59,375 nt of DNA from Treponema sp. (GTDB lineage: Bacteria; Spirochaetota; Spirochaetia; Treponematales; Treponemataceae), in contig JAKSTH010000004.1 of assembly GCA_024402655.1 (NCBI GenBank), positions 1 to 59,375 of the forward strand, in the 5' to 3' direction. The position numbers were made by a program, and so were the translations under genes. Numbering within the stretch: the first letter of the stretch is position 1; each line of letters starts with the position of its first letter. Under the pieces are notes generated by a model that saw nothing but the letters and a program-made list of their open reading frames with translations, made no database searches and was not told the origin of the DNA. Positions 32,003-41,767 of the stretch are shown here, piece after piece.

Positions 32003-33745
32003 TTAAGCATCTGAAACTTTATCAAGCTTGATATTATCAAGCGAAGAAGAACTTCTTGTTTCTCCAGAATTATCTGTATGTTCAGAATTAGAAGTATTAG
32101 TTGATCCAGTAGTCTTGGCTGCTATTTGAGCTTCTTTTTCCTTAGCTTTGCTTGTAAGTGCTCTATCATGCATTTGATTATACTGCTTCATAGTAGATGG
32201 ATGATCAGCATCAGGTGTGTAATGCATCTTCATTGAAGCTTCTACAGCTCTATCACTTTGTGCTACATAACCGTTTGGATGTAAAGTTGCATGACGAGAA
32301 AAATGTGCTGCTTGTCGAGCTTCTTTCATAGAACCTCCACTAGCTAAAACAGAATCCCTTGCTACCCTACCTGCAGTACTAGCTGCAGAATGTCTTGCAA
32401 AACCTTCAGCACCTTGCTGGGCCTTTTGTTTGATTGTGTTAGCACCTTTTGCAGCAAAATGACCAATACCAGCTGCAGTACCACCAGCAGCAACAAGTTC
32501 ACCCATAGAAAGCTGAGCCTGTCCTGTTGTAATTGTCTGAGCAATTTTTGGAGCATTCTGTGTAAGAACTAATCCAATAAGAATCTGAAGGATTATACAT
32601 CCCATATTAAACCAGTTCATACCATTTGCACCAGAAACAATACCGTTAGCCAGATTCAGATAAGTCCACATTACATAAAACATACATAATGTAATAACAA
32701 GTAATTTTGTAAATAAAGAAATAAATACAGGAACAAACTTCTTTGGAAGTTCTTTTGACCCATCAAAAAGAATAAAAGGAACGAAGAATATACCGATTCC
32801 TGCAATAATAATAAATTCAAGACAAGTCATTTCATATTGAATAACCGTAAATGCACAACTTAAAATTAAAAAGAAGCATACAATCATGCACATAAGACAA
32901 TTAACAATGTAGCGACCAAATGCATCTACTTTATCACCCATTCTGGTGAAATCTTGAAACATTCCTTCATAGTCTCTATTGTCAATATCTGCTAGTTCCT
33001 GGTTATATTCAAGTTCATTTTGGAGCCATAAAATACTACATATAAATGTCCCAAAACGAAAAATGCTGGCTCCACTTAAAAAACCATATTGTGTATCACC
33101 CTCAAGTTTCATGGAAGTTTTGATATATGAGTTAATATCCCCTTTATCACCCAGTAATTCATTGAGAGCAGCCAGTGTTTTTGTAGAACTTAAATCATCT
33201 ATTTCAGCAAGTTTAGCCCTTAAATCCTTTATTTTATTGTCTTTTGTTTTTTGCCTGTTATTTGATTGTGATACTAGATTTACAAGATAATCATTATAAT
33301 CTTTTAAATCGCCACCAACATAATCTGGCAAATTTACTTCCACTACCCCATTTGCAATTTCTTTCATTTTATTAGCCAGATTCTGGTTTTCATCAAATCT
33401 AAGCTTATTAATTTTATCTTTAAGTGAAACAATATTTTTATTCATATTAAGTGAAGAAACACCAACATCGGAACTTATATTGTTTGCTAAGCTTGCTATG
33501 CCTGTAGTCAAAGGTCCCCAGGAAGCCATTAATAGGATATATATTATCCATTTAGATAATGTATCCCACCAAAGCTCTTTAATCTGCATTCTGCCAAGAG
33601 TAACCTTAAAACCAGACCAGATAAGACCTATAAGACCTACAATCAATCCAAGCCTTGTTCCCATTTTTAAAAAATAGGACATAACATCACCAAAATATTT
33701 TAATGCTGTAATAATTGGCTGATCTATTGCATCCATCGGATTCAT
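32003..33745 (-). CDS. trbL: TrbL/VirB6 inner-membrane T4SS protein
   Basis: A 580-aa polytopic protein of the conjugative pore. Membrane segments lie near residues 30-50 and 65-85 and in a block from about 275 to 420, with a soluble loop between them. The C-terminal tail is Ala/Gly-rich and soluble (from about residue 415: AAGGTAAGIGHFAAKGANT), as in P-type TrbL proteins. Position after trbJ agrees with Tn4371-like order. Last gene of the traG operon, ending at the shared terminator. AGGAGG precedes the ATG. Confidence 0.88.
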   Translation of the reverse strand: MNPMDAIDQPIITALKYFGDVMSYFLKMGTRLGLIVGLIGLIWSGFKVTLGRMQIKELWWDTLSKWIIYILLMASWGPLTTGIASLANNISSDVGVSSLNMNKNIVSLKDKINKLRFDENQNLANKMKEIANGVVEVNLPDYVGGDLKDYNDYLVNLVSQSNNRQKTKDNKIKDLRAKLAEIDDLSSTKTLAALNELLGDKGDINSYIKTSMKLEGDTQYGFLSGASIFRFGTFICSILWLQNELEYNQELADIDNRDYEGMFQDFTRMGDKVDAFGRYIVNCLMCMIVCFFLILSCAFTVIQYEMTCLEFIIIAGIGIFFVPFILFDGSKELPKKFVPVFISLFTKLLVITLCMFYVMWTYLNLANGIVSGANGMNWFNMGCIILQILIGLVLTQNAPKIAQTITTGQAQLSMGELVAAGGTAAGIGHFAAKGANTIKQKAQQGAEGFARHSAASTAGRVARDSVLASGGSMKEARQAAHFSRHATLHPNGYVAQSDRAVEASMKMHYTPDADHPSTMKQYNQMHDRALTSKAKEKEAQIAAKTTGSTNTSNSEHTDNSGETRSSSSLDNIKLDKVSDA

Positions 33746-33758
33746 TTAAAACCTCCTG

Positions 33759-34685
33759 CTAATTGTCTTCATAATAACGCCAGTAATAATTCATAGTTCT
33801 GTTATACGCATCATTATTTTCAAGCATTTTTCGCTTATCATCAGCTTCAGCCTGTTTTTCAGCTTCCTCATTAATCATTTTAATAGAGTTCAAAGCTGTA
33901 GCTTCATTAATATCATCACCAAGTCTATACAACCATTCTGAAAGTCTTCCAAGCATACGAAGAATACCTTCGTTAGCTGCTCCTTGAGTCATATTTCCTT
34001 CAGCATCTATCGACTGTAAAGCTGCATCAATAATTGCATTATCACCATTAAGATAGTCAATTCTCATTTGTTTTGCCTGATTCTGAACTTTTCCAAGGGC
34101 AGAACTGGCTTTATCTGCCAGTTGTCTTGCAGATTGTTGTACAAAAAGATAATTACGAGGAGAAATACCATACATATTCCAGACAGCCATTTTTTCTTCT
34201 TCAGTCATTTTCTTTTCCAGATCATCAACAACCAGTGCAAGATTAGCAGCCATAAAATTCTTAACATCCTTCATTGCTGCAGTAATATTTTTACCATTAC
34301 CATTAACTCCACACAAATCAGCTATTGAATATGAATTAGCTCCCAGATTAATAGTTGGTGTTGTAAGAGATTCTTTGATTTCGTTAGCTTCATTTAATAA
34401 CTGATTAACTCTTTTTGTAGCACTACGAATATCATTTCGAATATCAAAATCACCGTCAAACTGAATATTCTCCCAGTCAATATTTTTGGCACTATCTATA
34501 GCTCTTTGAATCTGACGATACTGGTTTTCTATTTGAGTAATACTGTTATTAACAAGGTCATAAGTAGCATAAACATCTTCAATAGCCTGTAACCAGTTTT
34601 CTATATCAAAAGTTAACATTCCAGCAGCATTCACGAAGCTTGATATTACAGCCAGAAAAACAAGACTTAAAAAACATTTTTTCAT
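33759..34685 (-). CDS. trbJ: TrbJ/VirB5-like periplasmic T4SS protein
   Basis: A 308-aa protein with a cleavable signal peptide (KKCFLSLVFLAVISSFVNA) followed by a long helical body (ITQIENQYRQIQRAIDSAKN and similar), typical of TrbJ/VirB5, which assists pilus assembly and cell contact. A helical region around 230-300 ends the protein. Located between trbE and trbL as in Tn4371-like elements. AGGAGG precedes the ATG; the gap to trbL is 13 bp. Confidence 0.85.
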   Translation of the reverse strand: MKKCFLSLVFLAVISSFVNAAGMLTFDIENWLQAIEDVYATYDLVNNSITQIENQYRQIQRAIDSAKNIDWENIQFDGDFDIRNDIRSATKRVNQLLNEANEIKESLTTPTINLGANSYSIADLCGVNGNGKNITAAMKDVKNFMAANLALVVDDLEKKMTEEEKMAVWNMYGISPRNYLFVQQSARQLADKASSALGKVQNQAKQMRIDYLNGDNAIIDAALQSIDAEGNMTQGAANEGILRMLGRLSEWLYRLGDDINEATALNSIKMINEEAEKQAEADDKRKMLENNDAYNRTMNYYWRYYEDN

Positions 34686-34698
34686 AAAATACCTCCTT

Positions 34699-37296
34699 TT
34701 ACGCTGAATGTTTGTCTAATAATTCCTTGAATTTTGAATAGTCCAAAGTTTTTGGATTTTTCCCAATTCTTAAATATTTTTCTTTTGTAAACTCCAATAA
34801 TTCAAAAGCCAATGGCTTTCCTGTATTTTTACCATATTTATCTTCCAAGTTATCCAAAAGTTCATGGTCAGAAGAAATAAGTGCCAGTTGAAAATCATCA
34901 AGATCAAGCTGGAACATTCTGCAGCCCTGTGTATTCTTGAAAAAATAATCCCATTTCATTCTGGCATGGCTTAATGCACTTATTTCGCTGTCTGTTAAAC
35001 CAAAATAACGATAACTATCTGCAACTGCAGGTGTGGCCGCATTTGGATCAGCCAGATATATTTTTGTTATACACTGAGTAAGAATTGTTTCTCTTAAAGA
35101 AGACTTAGCAACATCCGCAACTTCCTGTGTAGCAAAAATACAGAAAACTCTTTTCTTTCTCAGTGTTTTGAGCCATTCTCTTACGAAGCTTGCAAAAATC
35201 GGACTCTGCAGATATAACCAGGCCTCATCAAGAAACAGGAAAGTAACTGGCTGTTTTTCGCCATGACCTACATTCCAGATTTTTTCCAGGTATCTGAAAA
35301 TATACATAAGAGCTGGAGCAACAGCCTTTTCTGAAAGTCTCATAAGACTTCCCATTTCAATCGCCATTATTTTTGAAAGGTTTAATGTAGTAACATCTGC
35401 ATCAAAAATAGAACCGAATTCTCCGCCTTTACAGTATGGTTCAAGAGCAGATTGAATTGTATTGATTCCAGTAGCTGGATCAATGTAGTTAACATATCCC
35501 TGAAATGATGTAAGGTCATGTGCTGATGAATCTTTATTAGAAAGAAGCTTCAAAGTTTCATTGATTGCAGAAGACATAATTGGATTAGTTTCTACCCCCT
35601 GCTGGCTAAGAAGGCCTTCAATAAATTGCTGACACCAGAGAATACTTTCATTGTATTCACTTTCTGAACATAAATTTGGATTCTTAAGTTCTGATAACGG
35701 CTGGAAAGCAACCTCATCTTTACCAGGTTCTACATATACACCTCCAGACGCTACCATAAAAGCTCTTGAAGAAAGCTGCTTATCGATACAGATAATATTA
35801 GCATCTGGATATTTTGTTGCCTGAGCCATAAGTAAAGCCAGTAAAGTTGATTTACCACTACCAGTTGGACCAAAAACAAAACTGTGGCCAACATCATTCA
35901 CATTCAGATTAAGAAAAAACGGAGTTCCATAATTCGTAGAACATACACAATGAGGCACACCTTCATTGCACCAGTCATTAAATTGTCTGTTCCATAGATG
36001 GCCCTGCCATGCAGAACTTAATGGAATAATATGACTGAGATTCTTTGTTGTAATTAATGGTCTTCTTACATTTGAATAAATATTACCTGGCAACATTCCG
36101 AGCCAGGAATTAAAATTATTCAGGGTTTCTTCTTTTACACCAAAACCAGAAGCTCTTATTATCTGGGATAATCTTCTTGCTTTATCTTTAGCTTTTTCAA
36201 AGTTCTTATCCCACACCATTAAATTACTTGTATAATAACCAAGATACAGATTACCCAGGGCAATATCAGCCTGTAAATCAGAAGCCTGAGATTCCATTTC
36301 TACTGCAGCACGGTTTTCTTTATCAATTTCAACATTCATTGTCATTTCAGTAAACAATGTCATTCCTGATTTTCTGGAAGAATAAAATCTGTTCTGATAT
36401 TTTTCAGCCTGCTTCATAGAAGCTTCTTTTGACAAAGGAATGAATCGTGTGGTCCACCTGAATTCAACCATTGTTCTGTTTAATCCGTCAAAAATTGCCG
36501 GATAGGTTTTATTTGGAAAATCCATAACCGATAAAACTGGAACATAATATTCTCCAATTTTAAGTGGCATGGAAGTATGTACATCCATATCAGTAAGATA
36601 ATTATCTAAAAAGAAAAAAGTATTTTCAGGATAAATTAAGTTATCATTATGTAAACTGCAGCTGGATTTTATATAAGAAAATAACTGAGAATCATCCAGC
36701 CTTTGATACCATAATCTTGTTCCAAGAGTTCCCATTACTTTTTCAATTTCATCTTCAAATTGTTCTATTTCTTTTTTTACAACAGGTAAATTTTCATGAT
36801 TCAAAAAAACAGATTCATTCTTTTTCTTTTTATTTTTTTGTGAATTTGTATTTTTATAAAATAAAGCAGTAGATTTTGTATCAGCTTCACTTGGTAACTG
36901 ATATACAAAAGTTACATAGTATTCTGTTGTGAAATGTTCACCATAAGAACGATAATTTTCGTTTCTTCGTTCATCAATAAGCCAGCCTGCAAGATTTGTA
37001 AAATGACCTGCAGGATATTCTTTTGTCTTGAATCTTTTACAATCAAACCAAACTGCCCAACCTTCCTGAGCCGCTAGTGCCATTACAGAGCTGTTAAATA
37101 ATTCAGCCATACCAGCAATATCACCTGCTGCTGAACTTTCCAGATCAGGATATTCAACCTGGTATGTAGCCATAACAGCCGCATTTTTCAAAAGACATAC
37201 TCCTGGAGAAATAATAAACGAATAAGGTAATAAGTTTTTAAGTTGATTTGTAGGTTCTTTTGTAAGTTTAAATAAATCCAATGTTGGAATATTCAT
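34699..37296 (-). CDS. trbE: TrbE/VirB4 T4SS ATPase
   Basis: The 865-aa motor ATPase of the secretion channel. N-terminal VirB4 domain (about 1-430), then the nucleotide-binding domain with Walker A GPTGSGKSTLLALL (about 475-488), Walker B TFLFLDEAWLYL (about 690) and the downstream KKRVFCIFATQEVAD segment of the family. Length is that of full TrbE. Its start overlaps the stop of trbD by one base, so translation is coupled. No truncation seen. Confidence 0.95.
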   Translation of the reverse strand: MNIPTLDLFKLTKEPTNQLKNLLPYSFIISPGVCLLKNAAVMATYQVEYPDLESSAAGDIAGMAELFNSSVMALAAQEGWAVWFDCKRFKTKEYPAGHFTNLAGWLIDERRNENYRSYGEHFTTEYYVTFVYQLPSEADTKSTALFYKNTNSQKNKKKKNESVFLNHENLPVVKKEIEQFEDEIEKVMGTLGTRLWYQRLDDSQLFSYIKSSCSLHNDNLIYPENTFFFLDNYLTDMDVHTSMPLKIGEYYVPVLSVMDFPNKTYPAIFDGLNRTMVEFRWTTRFIPLSKEASMKQAEKYQNRFYSSRKSGMTLFTEMTMNVEIDKENRAAVEMESQASDLQADIALGNLYLGYYTSNLMVWDKNFEKAKDKARRLSQIIRASGFGVKEETLNNFNSWLGMLPGNIYSNVRRPLITTKNLSHIIPLSSAWQGHLWNRQFNDWCNEGVPHCVCSTNYGTPFFLNLNVNDVGHSFVFGPTGSGKSTLLALLMAQATKYPDANIICIDKQLSSRAFMVASGGVYVEPGKDEVAFQPLSELKNPNLCSESEYNESILWCQQFIEGLLSQQGVETNPIMSSAINETLKLLSNKDSSAHDLTSFQGYVNYIDPATGINTIQSALEPYCKGGEFGSIFDADVTTLNLSKIMAIEMGSLMRLSEKAVAPALMYIFRYLEKIWNVGHGEKQPVTFLFLDEAWLYLQSPIFASFVREWLKTLRKKRVFCIFATQEVADVAKSSLRETILTQCITKIYLADPNAATPAVADSYRYFGLTDSEISALSHARMKWDYFFKNTQGCRMFQLDLDDFQLALISSDHELLDNLEDKYGKNTGKPLAFELLEFTKEKYLRIGKNPKTLDYSKFKELLDKHSA

Positions 37297-37556
37297 TATG
37301 CCCTCCAGACTTCTGGTTCCATTATTTTTTCAAACAAGATGGATAACATATGTGGATCTTTTTTACATATTTTTTTAGCTACTAAAAAAAGGATTACTCC
37401 AATAATTACACAATACAAACTAACTAAATTAATCAAAATAATTGTAAAAACAAGAATAAACATAGCAGGAACTACCCCAATTCCTAATAAAAGATTTGGT
37501 TCCTGAATCGCCTTATAAACAAAATCAGAATAGTTATATACATTATCTTCTTCCAT
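37296..37556 (-). CDS. trbD: TrbD/VirB3 T4SS membrane protein
   Basis: An 86-aa protein from the ATG at 37556, which has GGAGA six bases upstream (an in-frame extension to 37703 would run into the trbC gene). It carries the family pattern: a short polar start with YKAIQEPNLLLG, two adjacent membrane helices (about 25-65) and a basic tail with KKDPHMLSILFEK. TrbD/VirB3 works with the VirB4 ATPase at the inner membrane. It sits between the pilin gene and trbE, as expected. Confidence 0.85.
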   Translation of the reverse strand: MEEDNVYNYSDFVYKAIQEPNLLLGIGVVPAMFILVFTIILINLVSLYCVIIGVILFLVAKKICKKDPHMLSILFEKIMEPEVWRA

Positions 37557-37618
37557 CTTTATCTCCCAAGCACAGCAGAATATAAAATAATCTACTGTGC
37601 TTAATATTAGATTGATTA

Positions 37619-37990
37619 TTATTTCAATTTGAAACTTAAATCCTGTAAGAAATAAGAACAGATTCCAGATGCAGAAAGTAATACAATTGTTCCAATAATC
37701 CAAGGAGCAAATTTCTTGAGCATCTGTCCGCCTCCGCCCTGCTGACCAGCAACAACAACACCAATTGCTTCAACAATCAAAGCAATAAGAAGAATTGCTT
37801 TTACCCAGGTTGATTGAAATAATTCCAGAACTTTAGTAGCCCAGGAATCTAACTGGGTAATCTGGTTAGCCTGACAGAAAATTGGTGTTATTACTGCAAA
37901 GAACAACACACAAAATACAATTACTTTTTTTGAAACAGCAGCTGATTTTGAAGCTAATTCTGTTTCAATGATTTTATTTGTGGACTTCAT
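37619..37990 (-). CDS. trbC: TrbC/VirB2 major pilin
   Basis: A 123-aa prepilin. I chose the ATG at 37990 because AGGAGG lies six bases upstream. A long leader with a hydrophobic stretch (VIVFCVLFFAVITPIFC) is followed by the mature pilin with two hydrophobic helices (KAILLIALIVEAIGVVVAG and WIIGTIVLLSASGICSYF) joined by a basic Gly-rich loop (QQGGGGQMLKKF), the hallmark of TrbC/VirB2. Polymerises into the conjugative pilus. Confidence 0.85.
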   Translation of the reverse strand: MKSTNKIIETELASKSAAVSKKVIVFCVLFFAVITPIFCQANQITQLDSWATKVLELFQSTWVKAILLIALIVEAIGVVVAGQQGGGGQMLKKFAPWIIGTIVLLSASGICSYFLQDLSFKLK

Positions 37991-38040
37991 AAAAAACCTC
38001 CTATGGTCCAATTTATTATTTAAAATACCTATGTATTTTT

Positions 38041-39018
38041 TTACTGAAGTAAGTTACCTGCAATTTCTTCCAGGAATGTTGTTTTACCAAGATGTTTAGT
38101 TTCTATGATTTCATTCACTATTTTTCCATGATTAGTTGGAATCATATGAATCAGTAATTGAACAGATTGAGAAATATCTGGCAGATCACCTTTGATAACC
38201 TCTCGCAAGAGATCAGATATTCTGGAAAGCATAGTTGTAGCTGAATTTGCATGAATTGTTGTGCAGCCACCTGTATGGCCAGAGTTCCAGGCTTTTAAGA
38301 CTTCATTGGCAACATCACCATAACGAAGCTCACCAAAAACAATACGGTCTACATTACAGCGAAGAGCTGTAGCAACAGCTTTAAGACAATCTTTTCCTTC
38401 TGCCCAGATAGGAACACAATCTGTAGCTTTACATTGAATTTCTGATGCATCTTCAACAATGTAAAATCTGTCTGTTGGAGTAAATTCATACATTTTTGCA
38501 ATAATTGCATTTAATAAAGTTGTCTTACCAGAACCAGTTTCTCCACCAATTACAATGTTGCTTCGGTTTTTAATATGTTCAATTAAAAGATCATATTTTT
38601 CCTGCGTAATAGAACCAGATTCCAAATATTCTTCCAGTGTAAAAATTCTTTCAGATGGCCGCCTGATAAAGTACATTGGATTTGTAGCAGAACGAGGTTT
38701 AAGAATACCTTCAATTCGGCATTTCCATTTTGGTAACACACCTTCTACAATAGGATTAGCAGGATCAATAGTAACTCCAAGAATAGAAGCACTGGCATAA
38801 ATAATTCTAGTAATAGTAGTTTCATCATAAAAAATATCAGTAAAGACTTTTCCCATACCAATACCTTCAATAATGAGTCTGCCACCATTACCAATTGCAA
38901 TATCTGTTACTCGTTTGTCAGAAAGATATGGAATAATATCTCGCATATCATCTTCCAAATTCATGAGCCATTTTTCTTGTTTCATTTTAAGAGCAACAGA
39001 ATCTACTGAATTATTCAC
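38041..39018 (-). CDS. trbB: TrbB/VirB11 T4SS ATPase
   Basis: A 325-aa hexameric secretion ATPase. Walker A is GGETGSGKTTLLNAI (about 152-166), followed by the Asp box (RFYIVEDASEIQC), Walker B region (RIVFGELRYGDVA) and His box (GHTGGCTTIHANS), all in order. Located between the RHH gene (8-bp overlap) and the pilin gene. Drives pilus assembly and substrate passage from the cytoplasmic side. Confidence 0.95.
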   Translation of the reverse strand: MNNSVDSVALKMKQEKWLMNLEDDMRDIIPYLSDKRVTDIAIGNGGRLIIEGIGMGKVFTDIFYDETTITRIIYASASILGVTIDPANPIVEGVLPKWKCRIEGILKPRSATNPMYFIRRPSERIFTLEEYLESGSITQEKYDLLIEHIKNRSNIVIGGETGSGKTTLLNAIIAKMYEFTPTDRFYIVEDASEIQCKATDCVPIWAEGKDCLKAVATALRCNVDRIVFGELRYGDVANEVLKAWNSGHTGGCTTIHANSATTMLSRISDLLREVIKGDLPDISQSVQLLIHMIPTNHGKIVNEIIETKHLGKTTFLEEIAGNLLQ

Positions 39019-39469
39019 CTTCTTTTGCTCCTTCTTTTTCGTAGATATTCAGAACCATCTGAGATAAAATGCCTGGATGATTCTTTAAGCTCTTTGCTGC
39101 CTGGTCTTCAAAAGCTTTGATATCTCTATCAAGCAATACTTTATTGTCATCTACACGGCCGTTGTATTTAAATAATGTGTACCATTCTCTGACCAGGTTC
39201 AGAAGCAGCATTCCATATATTTCAATTTTGTCATCCTGATAGCTGATTTTTTTTGATAATTCTTGAAGCTGCTGCAACATCATTTCAGCATTAGTATAAT
39301 TACGGTCAAAATATTCCATGCAGGCTTCTCTGATAATATCTGAAGGAGTACTATCTTCCTGAATTGCTTTGCTTTCAATCATTTTGTACAGATGAGGACT
39401 GAATCTTATTCCAACAAACTTTGAATATTTTGAAATCTCGTCTCTCTCCAATTTTGTTCTATTATTCAT
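39011..39469 (-). CDS. Ribbon-helix-helix-like accessory protein between traG and trbB
   Basis: About 152 aa from the ATG at 39469 (GGAGG seven bases upstream). The N-terminus KYSKFVGIRFSPHLYKMIES, then KAIQEDSTPSDIIREACMEY, is a ribbon-helix-helix DNA-binding pattern, followed by a helical region. Tn4371-like elements carry a CopG-type gene at exactly this place. Probably a relaxosome accessory or operon regulator. Overlaps both neighbours by a few bases. Confidence 0.65.
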   Translation of the reverse strand: MNNRTKLERDEISKYSKFVGIRFSPHLYKMIESKAIQEDSTPSDIIREACMEYFDRNYTNAEMMLQQLQELSKKISYQDDKIEIYGMLLLNLVREWYTLFKYNGRVDDNKVLLDRDIKAFEDQAAKSLKNHPGILSQMVLNIYEKEGAKEGE

Positions 39470-41624
39470 TAATAACCTCCAAATCTTCGAATAAATCACA
39501 TGTAATTATTTGTTCTGGTTCCACAGCTTCTATTGCTTGAATAGCCTGCTGGGCCTTTAATTTTTTTAATTTTTCATAACGACTGTTATTACTTGGTAAT
39601 TTCTTAATTCGATAAAAAACTTCTGACATTTCTGGTAAAGGTAAAAAAGCTTTATTTTTGAATCGTGGATCTTCGTAATAAACAACTTTCTTCCCTTTGT
39701 ATGGAGCCATACCCTGGTTAAAAACGATTACACGATTGAATTCAAGTTTCATAAGTTCATCTGGACTAATAAGAGAAGTACTTGTTTCCTGAGAACTTCG
39801 TGAAATACTGTTATAACCTGCCTGGAACTTATTACCAGAGGCTGAAATATTATCAAGTAAAACAGAACGATTACCGATTGTTTCACTAAAGCTTCTGGCA
39901 TCCTTAATGTTTCCAGGAGCGAAAAGAATAATCGTTTTACAATGATCCATAAACGGATGATTCTCACCGTATACATCTACAATCTGATTTAGTGACTGCG
40001 ATACTATAAAAAATGTAACTCCATAACCAGCCAGAATACCTGCATTCAATGCAATATCTGGAAAATAACCCAAAACAGGAAACTCATCCAAAAGGAATGT
40101 ACAAGGTATTTTTAGTTTTACTTCCTGGGCATTAGTTTCTCCTGCAGAGAACTTTTTAATCATAAATGTGATAATCATTCTGAATACAGGCCCAATTCGT
40201 TTAATACTGTTATAAGGAACTATCAGATAAAGACTGATTCCATTTTTTCCATTTATAAAATCATCTACAGAAAAATCACTGTAAGCAGTTGCTGCTCTAA
40301 GTAACGGATCCTGGAATAAAGATATTTTTGAGAAAATAGTTGTATAAGTAGATGCTCTTTCTTTTGGAGTTTGAGTTTCACTTCGATTTGCAGCTTTAGT
40401 AATTAAATCATCAATAAGAGGATTTCCATGATTTGTGGTTCTAAGCTGTTCAAGCATAGCAGCACCTGGACCACCAGACTCATCATCACCACTATCCTCT
40501 TCATTTGTTGCCTGGGAAAAAATATCAAGAACTGTTCCCATATTCTTTTCTTTCCAAGGAATTAATGATTCTGGAGCAAAACGAACATGAAGAACTACTC
40601 CAGAGAAAATATCACGAGCTGTATTATTGAAATATGCAGTTGCACCATCCGAGGCTCCTTTAGCATTTTCAGCTCCAAAGAAAATTTCACCAATCATATC
40701 TGCCCAGGAAAAAGCCTCAGACGGATTATCTGGGATTTCATGAATTGGATTATAGTGAGCAGTATTACCATCAGGATCTAAAGGTCTAAAGGGAATACAC
40801 ACGGAAAATTGAGAACGATAGCCTGCAGTAATAGCCCAGTTTTCTCCCTTTGGATCAAAACATACAATTGAGCCACGACCTTTTATAACTTTTTCAAATT
40901 GCTTTGCTTTTTTATTCCACACCTTTTTATAATATGGAATACCATAATTTAATAATGTAGGAATAATTGAACTTACACCTTTACCCGCACGAGTCGGAGC
41001 TATAAGCCAGGTATTAGTACGACCTGAATGGCATACAAGTGGAGCTGGTTTAGCATGACCGTATTTTTGTGTAATAAGATTTTTGTAACCCAAATGCAAA
41101 GTTAATGATGCCTTTTCTCTGTTTACATCATATGTAACATTAGCTTTATCAAGTTCACCACAAACTACACCATATCGTTCTAAAAGACCGTATCTATCAA
41201 GGTCCTTACGGTTAGCCCATCTGGCTGTACCATGAATATGTTGATTTTTTTGATGAGAATTTAAAATAATACTTGAAATAATGAACATTAAAACAGCTAA
41301 AACTAATCCCAAAAATGCAGGAGGTGCTGCCTGGAAAAAATAGTAACTGTATGTGTCATTGAAGGCAAACTTAAAAATCCCTAATAAAAATATAAGTGGA
41401 TTATATATAGTATACCCATTTTGAGTCGTAAATAATGGTTTCCCAATTACACTTTCATCATAATTCATTAATGGAGCAAACTTTTGTGTCGTAATAAAGA
41501 TTCCAAAAATGAAAATCGAAAATGGTATAACCCAGTTAAATAAAAACAACCAGTGTGTTTTATAGTGTTGGTCTGGATCACCTCTTGAGAACTCTTCTTG
41601 ATTATTAAACAATGTTATCCTCAT
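39462..41624 (-). CDS. traG: TraG/VirD4 coupling protein
   Basis: A 720-aa type IV coupling protein that brings the relaxosome to the pore. Two N-terminal membrane segments (about 25-45 and 95-120), Walker A APTRAGKGVSSIIPTLLNYG (about 208-227), Walker B TFLLDEFPVLGYF and the FFIVSQSLNQIVDVYG motif. Start choice is open. The ATG at 41624 lies inside the leader hairpin with no ribosome binding site before it, whereas a TTG at 41612 has GAGG six bases upstream. If TTG is used, the hairpin masks the ribosome binding site just as in trbF and topB. First gene of the main T4SS operon. Confidence 0.93.
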   Translation of the reverse strand: MRITLFNNQEEFSRGDPDQHYKTHWLFLFNWVIPFSIFIFGIFITTQKFAPLMNYDESVIGKPLFTTQNGYTIYNPLIFLLGIFKFAFNDTYSYYFFQAAPPAFLGLVLAVLMFIISSIILNSHQKNQHIHGTARWANRKDLDRYGLLERYGVVCGELDKANVTYDVNREKASLTLHLGYKNLITQKYGHAKPAPLVCHSGRTNTWLIAPTRAGKGVSSIIPTLLNYGIPYYKKVWNKKAKQFEKVIKGRGSIVCFDPKGENWAITAGYRSQFSVCIPFRPLDPDGNTAHYNPIHEIPDNPSEAFSWADMIGEIFFGAENAKGASDGATAYFNNTARDIFSGVVLHVRFAPESLIPWKEKNMGTVLDIFSQATNEEDSGDDESGGPGAAMLEQLRTTNHGNPLIDDLITKAANRSETQTPKERASTYTTIFSKISLFQDPLLRAATAYSDFSVDDFINGKNGISLYLIVPYNSIKRIGPVFRMIITFMIKKFSAGETNAQEVKLKIPCTFLLDEFPVLGYFPDIALNAGILAGYGVTFFIVSQSLNQIVDVYGENHPFMDHCKTIILFAPGNIKDARSFSETIGNRSVLLDNISASGNKFQAGYNSISRSSQETSTSLISPDELMKLEFNRVIVFNQGMAPYKGKKVVYYEDPRFKNKAFLPLPEMSEVFYRIKKLPSNNSRYEKLKKLKAQQAIQAIEAVEPEQIITCDLFEDLEVINE

Positions 41625-41647
41625 TGTCTTGGGCGGATAATAAGGAT
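41617..41647 (-). promoter_or_regulatory. 5'-terminal hairpin of the traG mRNA with CCGCCCAAGAC loop
   Basis: RNA AUCCUUAUU pairs with AAUGAGGAU over nine bp (one U-G) around the 13-nt loop AUCCGCCCAAGAC. The predicted transcription start (near 41647) is the first base of the stem. The 3' arm holds both the ATG at 41624 and the GAGG that would serve a TTG start at 41612, so folding should block initiation. Confidence 0.7.
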
Positions 41648-41653
41648 ATTATT

Positions 41654-41710
41654 ATTATAAAAAAATAATGTTGTTTTGTCTATTTTTTATAAACTTTTAT
41701 GTTATTTTGT
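41654..41710 (-). promoter_or_regulatory. Promoter of the traG operon with TGTTRTTTTGT boxes
   Basis: -35 TAGACA (41677-41682), 17-bp spacer, -10 TATAAT (41654-41659), minus strand. Boxes TGTTGTTTTGT (41669-41679) and TGTTATTTTGT (41700-41710) are 31 bp apart. Closely matches the polyvalent-operon promoter. Confidence 0.75.
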
Positions 41711-41732
41711 TTACTATTTCATGAAAAAATAA

Positions 41733-41761
41733 TTGACAAAATCAAAAAGCAGAAGTATTTT
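41733..41761 (+). promoter_or_regulatory. Promoter of the divergent RHH gene
   Basis: TTGACA (41733-41738), 17-bp spacer, TATTTT (41756-41761). The expected transcription start coincides with the ATG at 41768, so the message should be leaderless. The ttgacaaaatcaa block is identical to that at 31023. Confidence 0.6.
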
Positions 41762-41767
41762 TTAAAT

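Noticed and set aside
37715..37740. CCGCC-rich string in the pilin gene resembling the shared CCGCCCAA motif
   Set aside because: It encodes the Gly-rich QQGGGGQM loop of TrbC, lacks the CAAGAC part and has no hairpin or start codon context.
41699..41767. Longer version of the small RHH protein starting at 41699
   Set aside because: The extra residues are encoded by the operator and promoter DNA, and the conserved GGKRPGAGRP arm starts right after the ATG at 41768.
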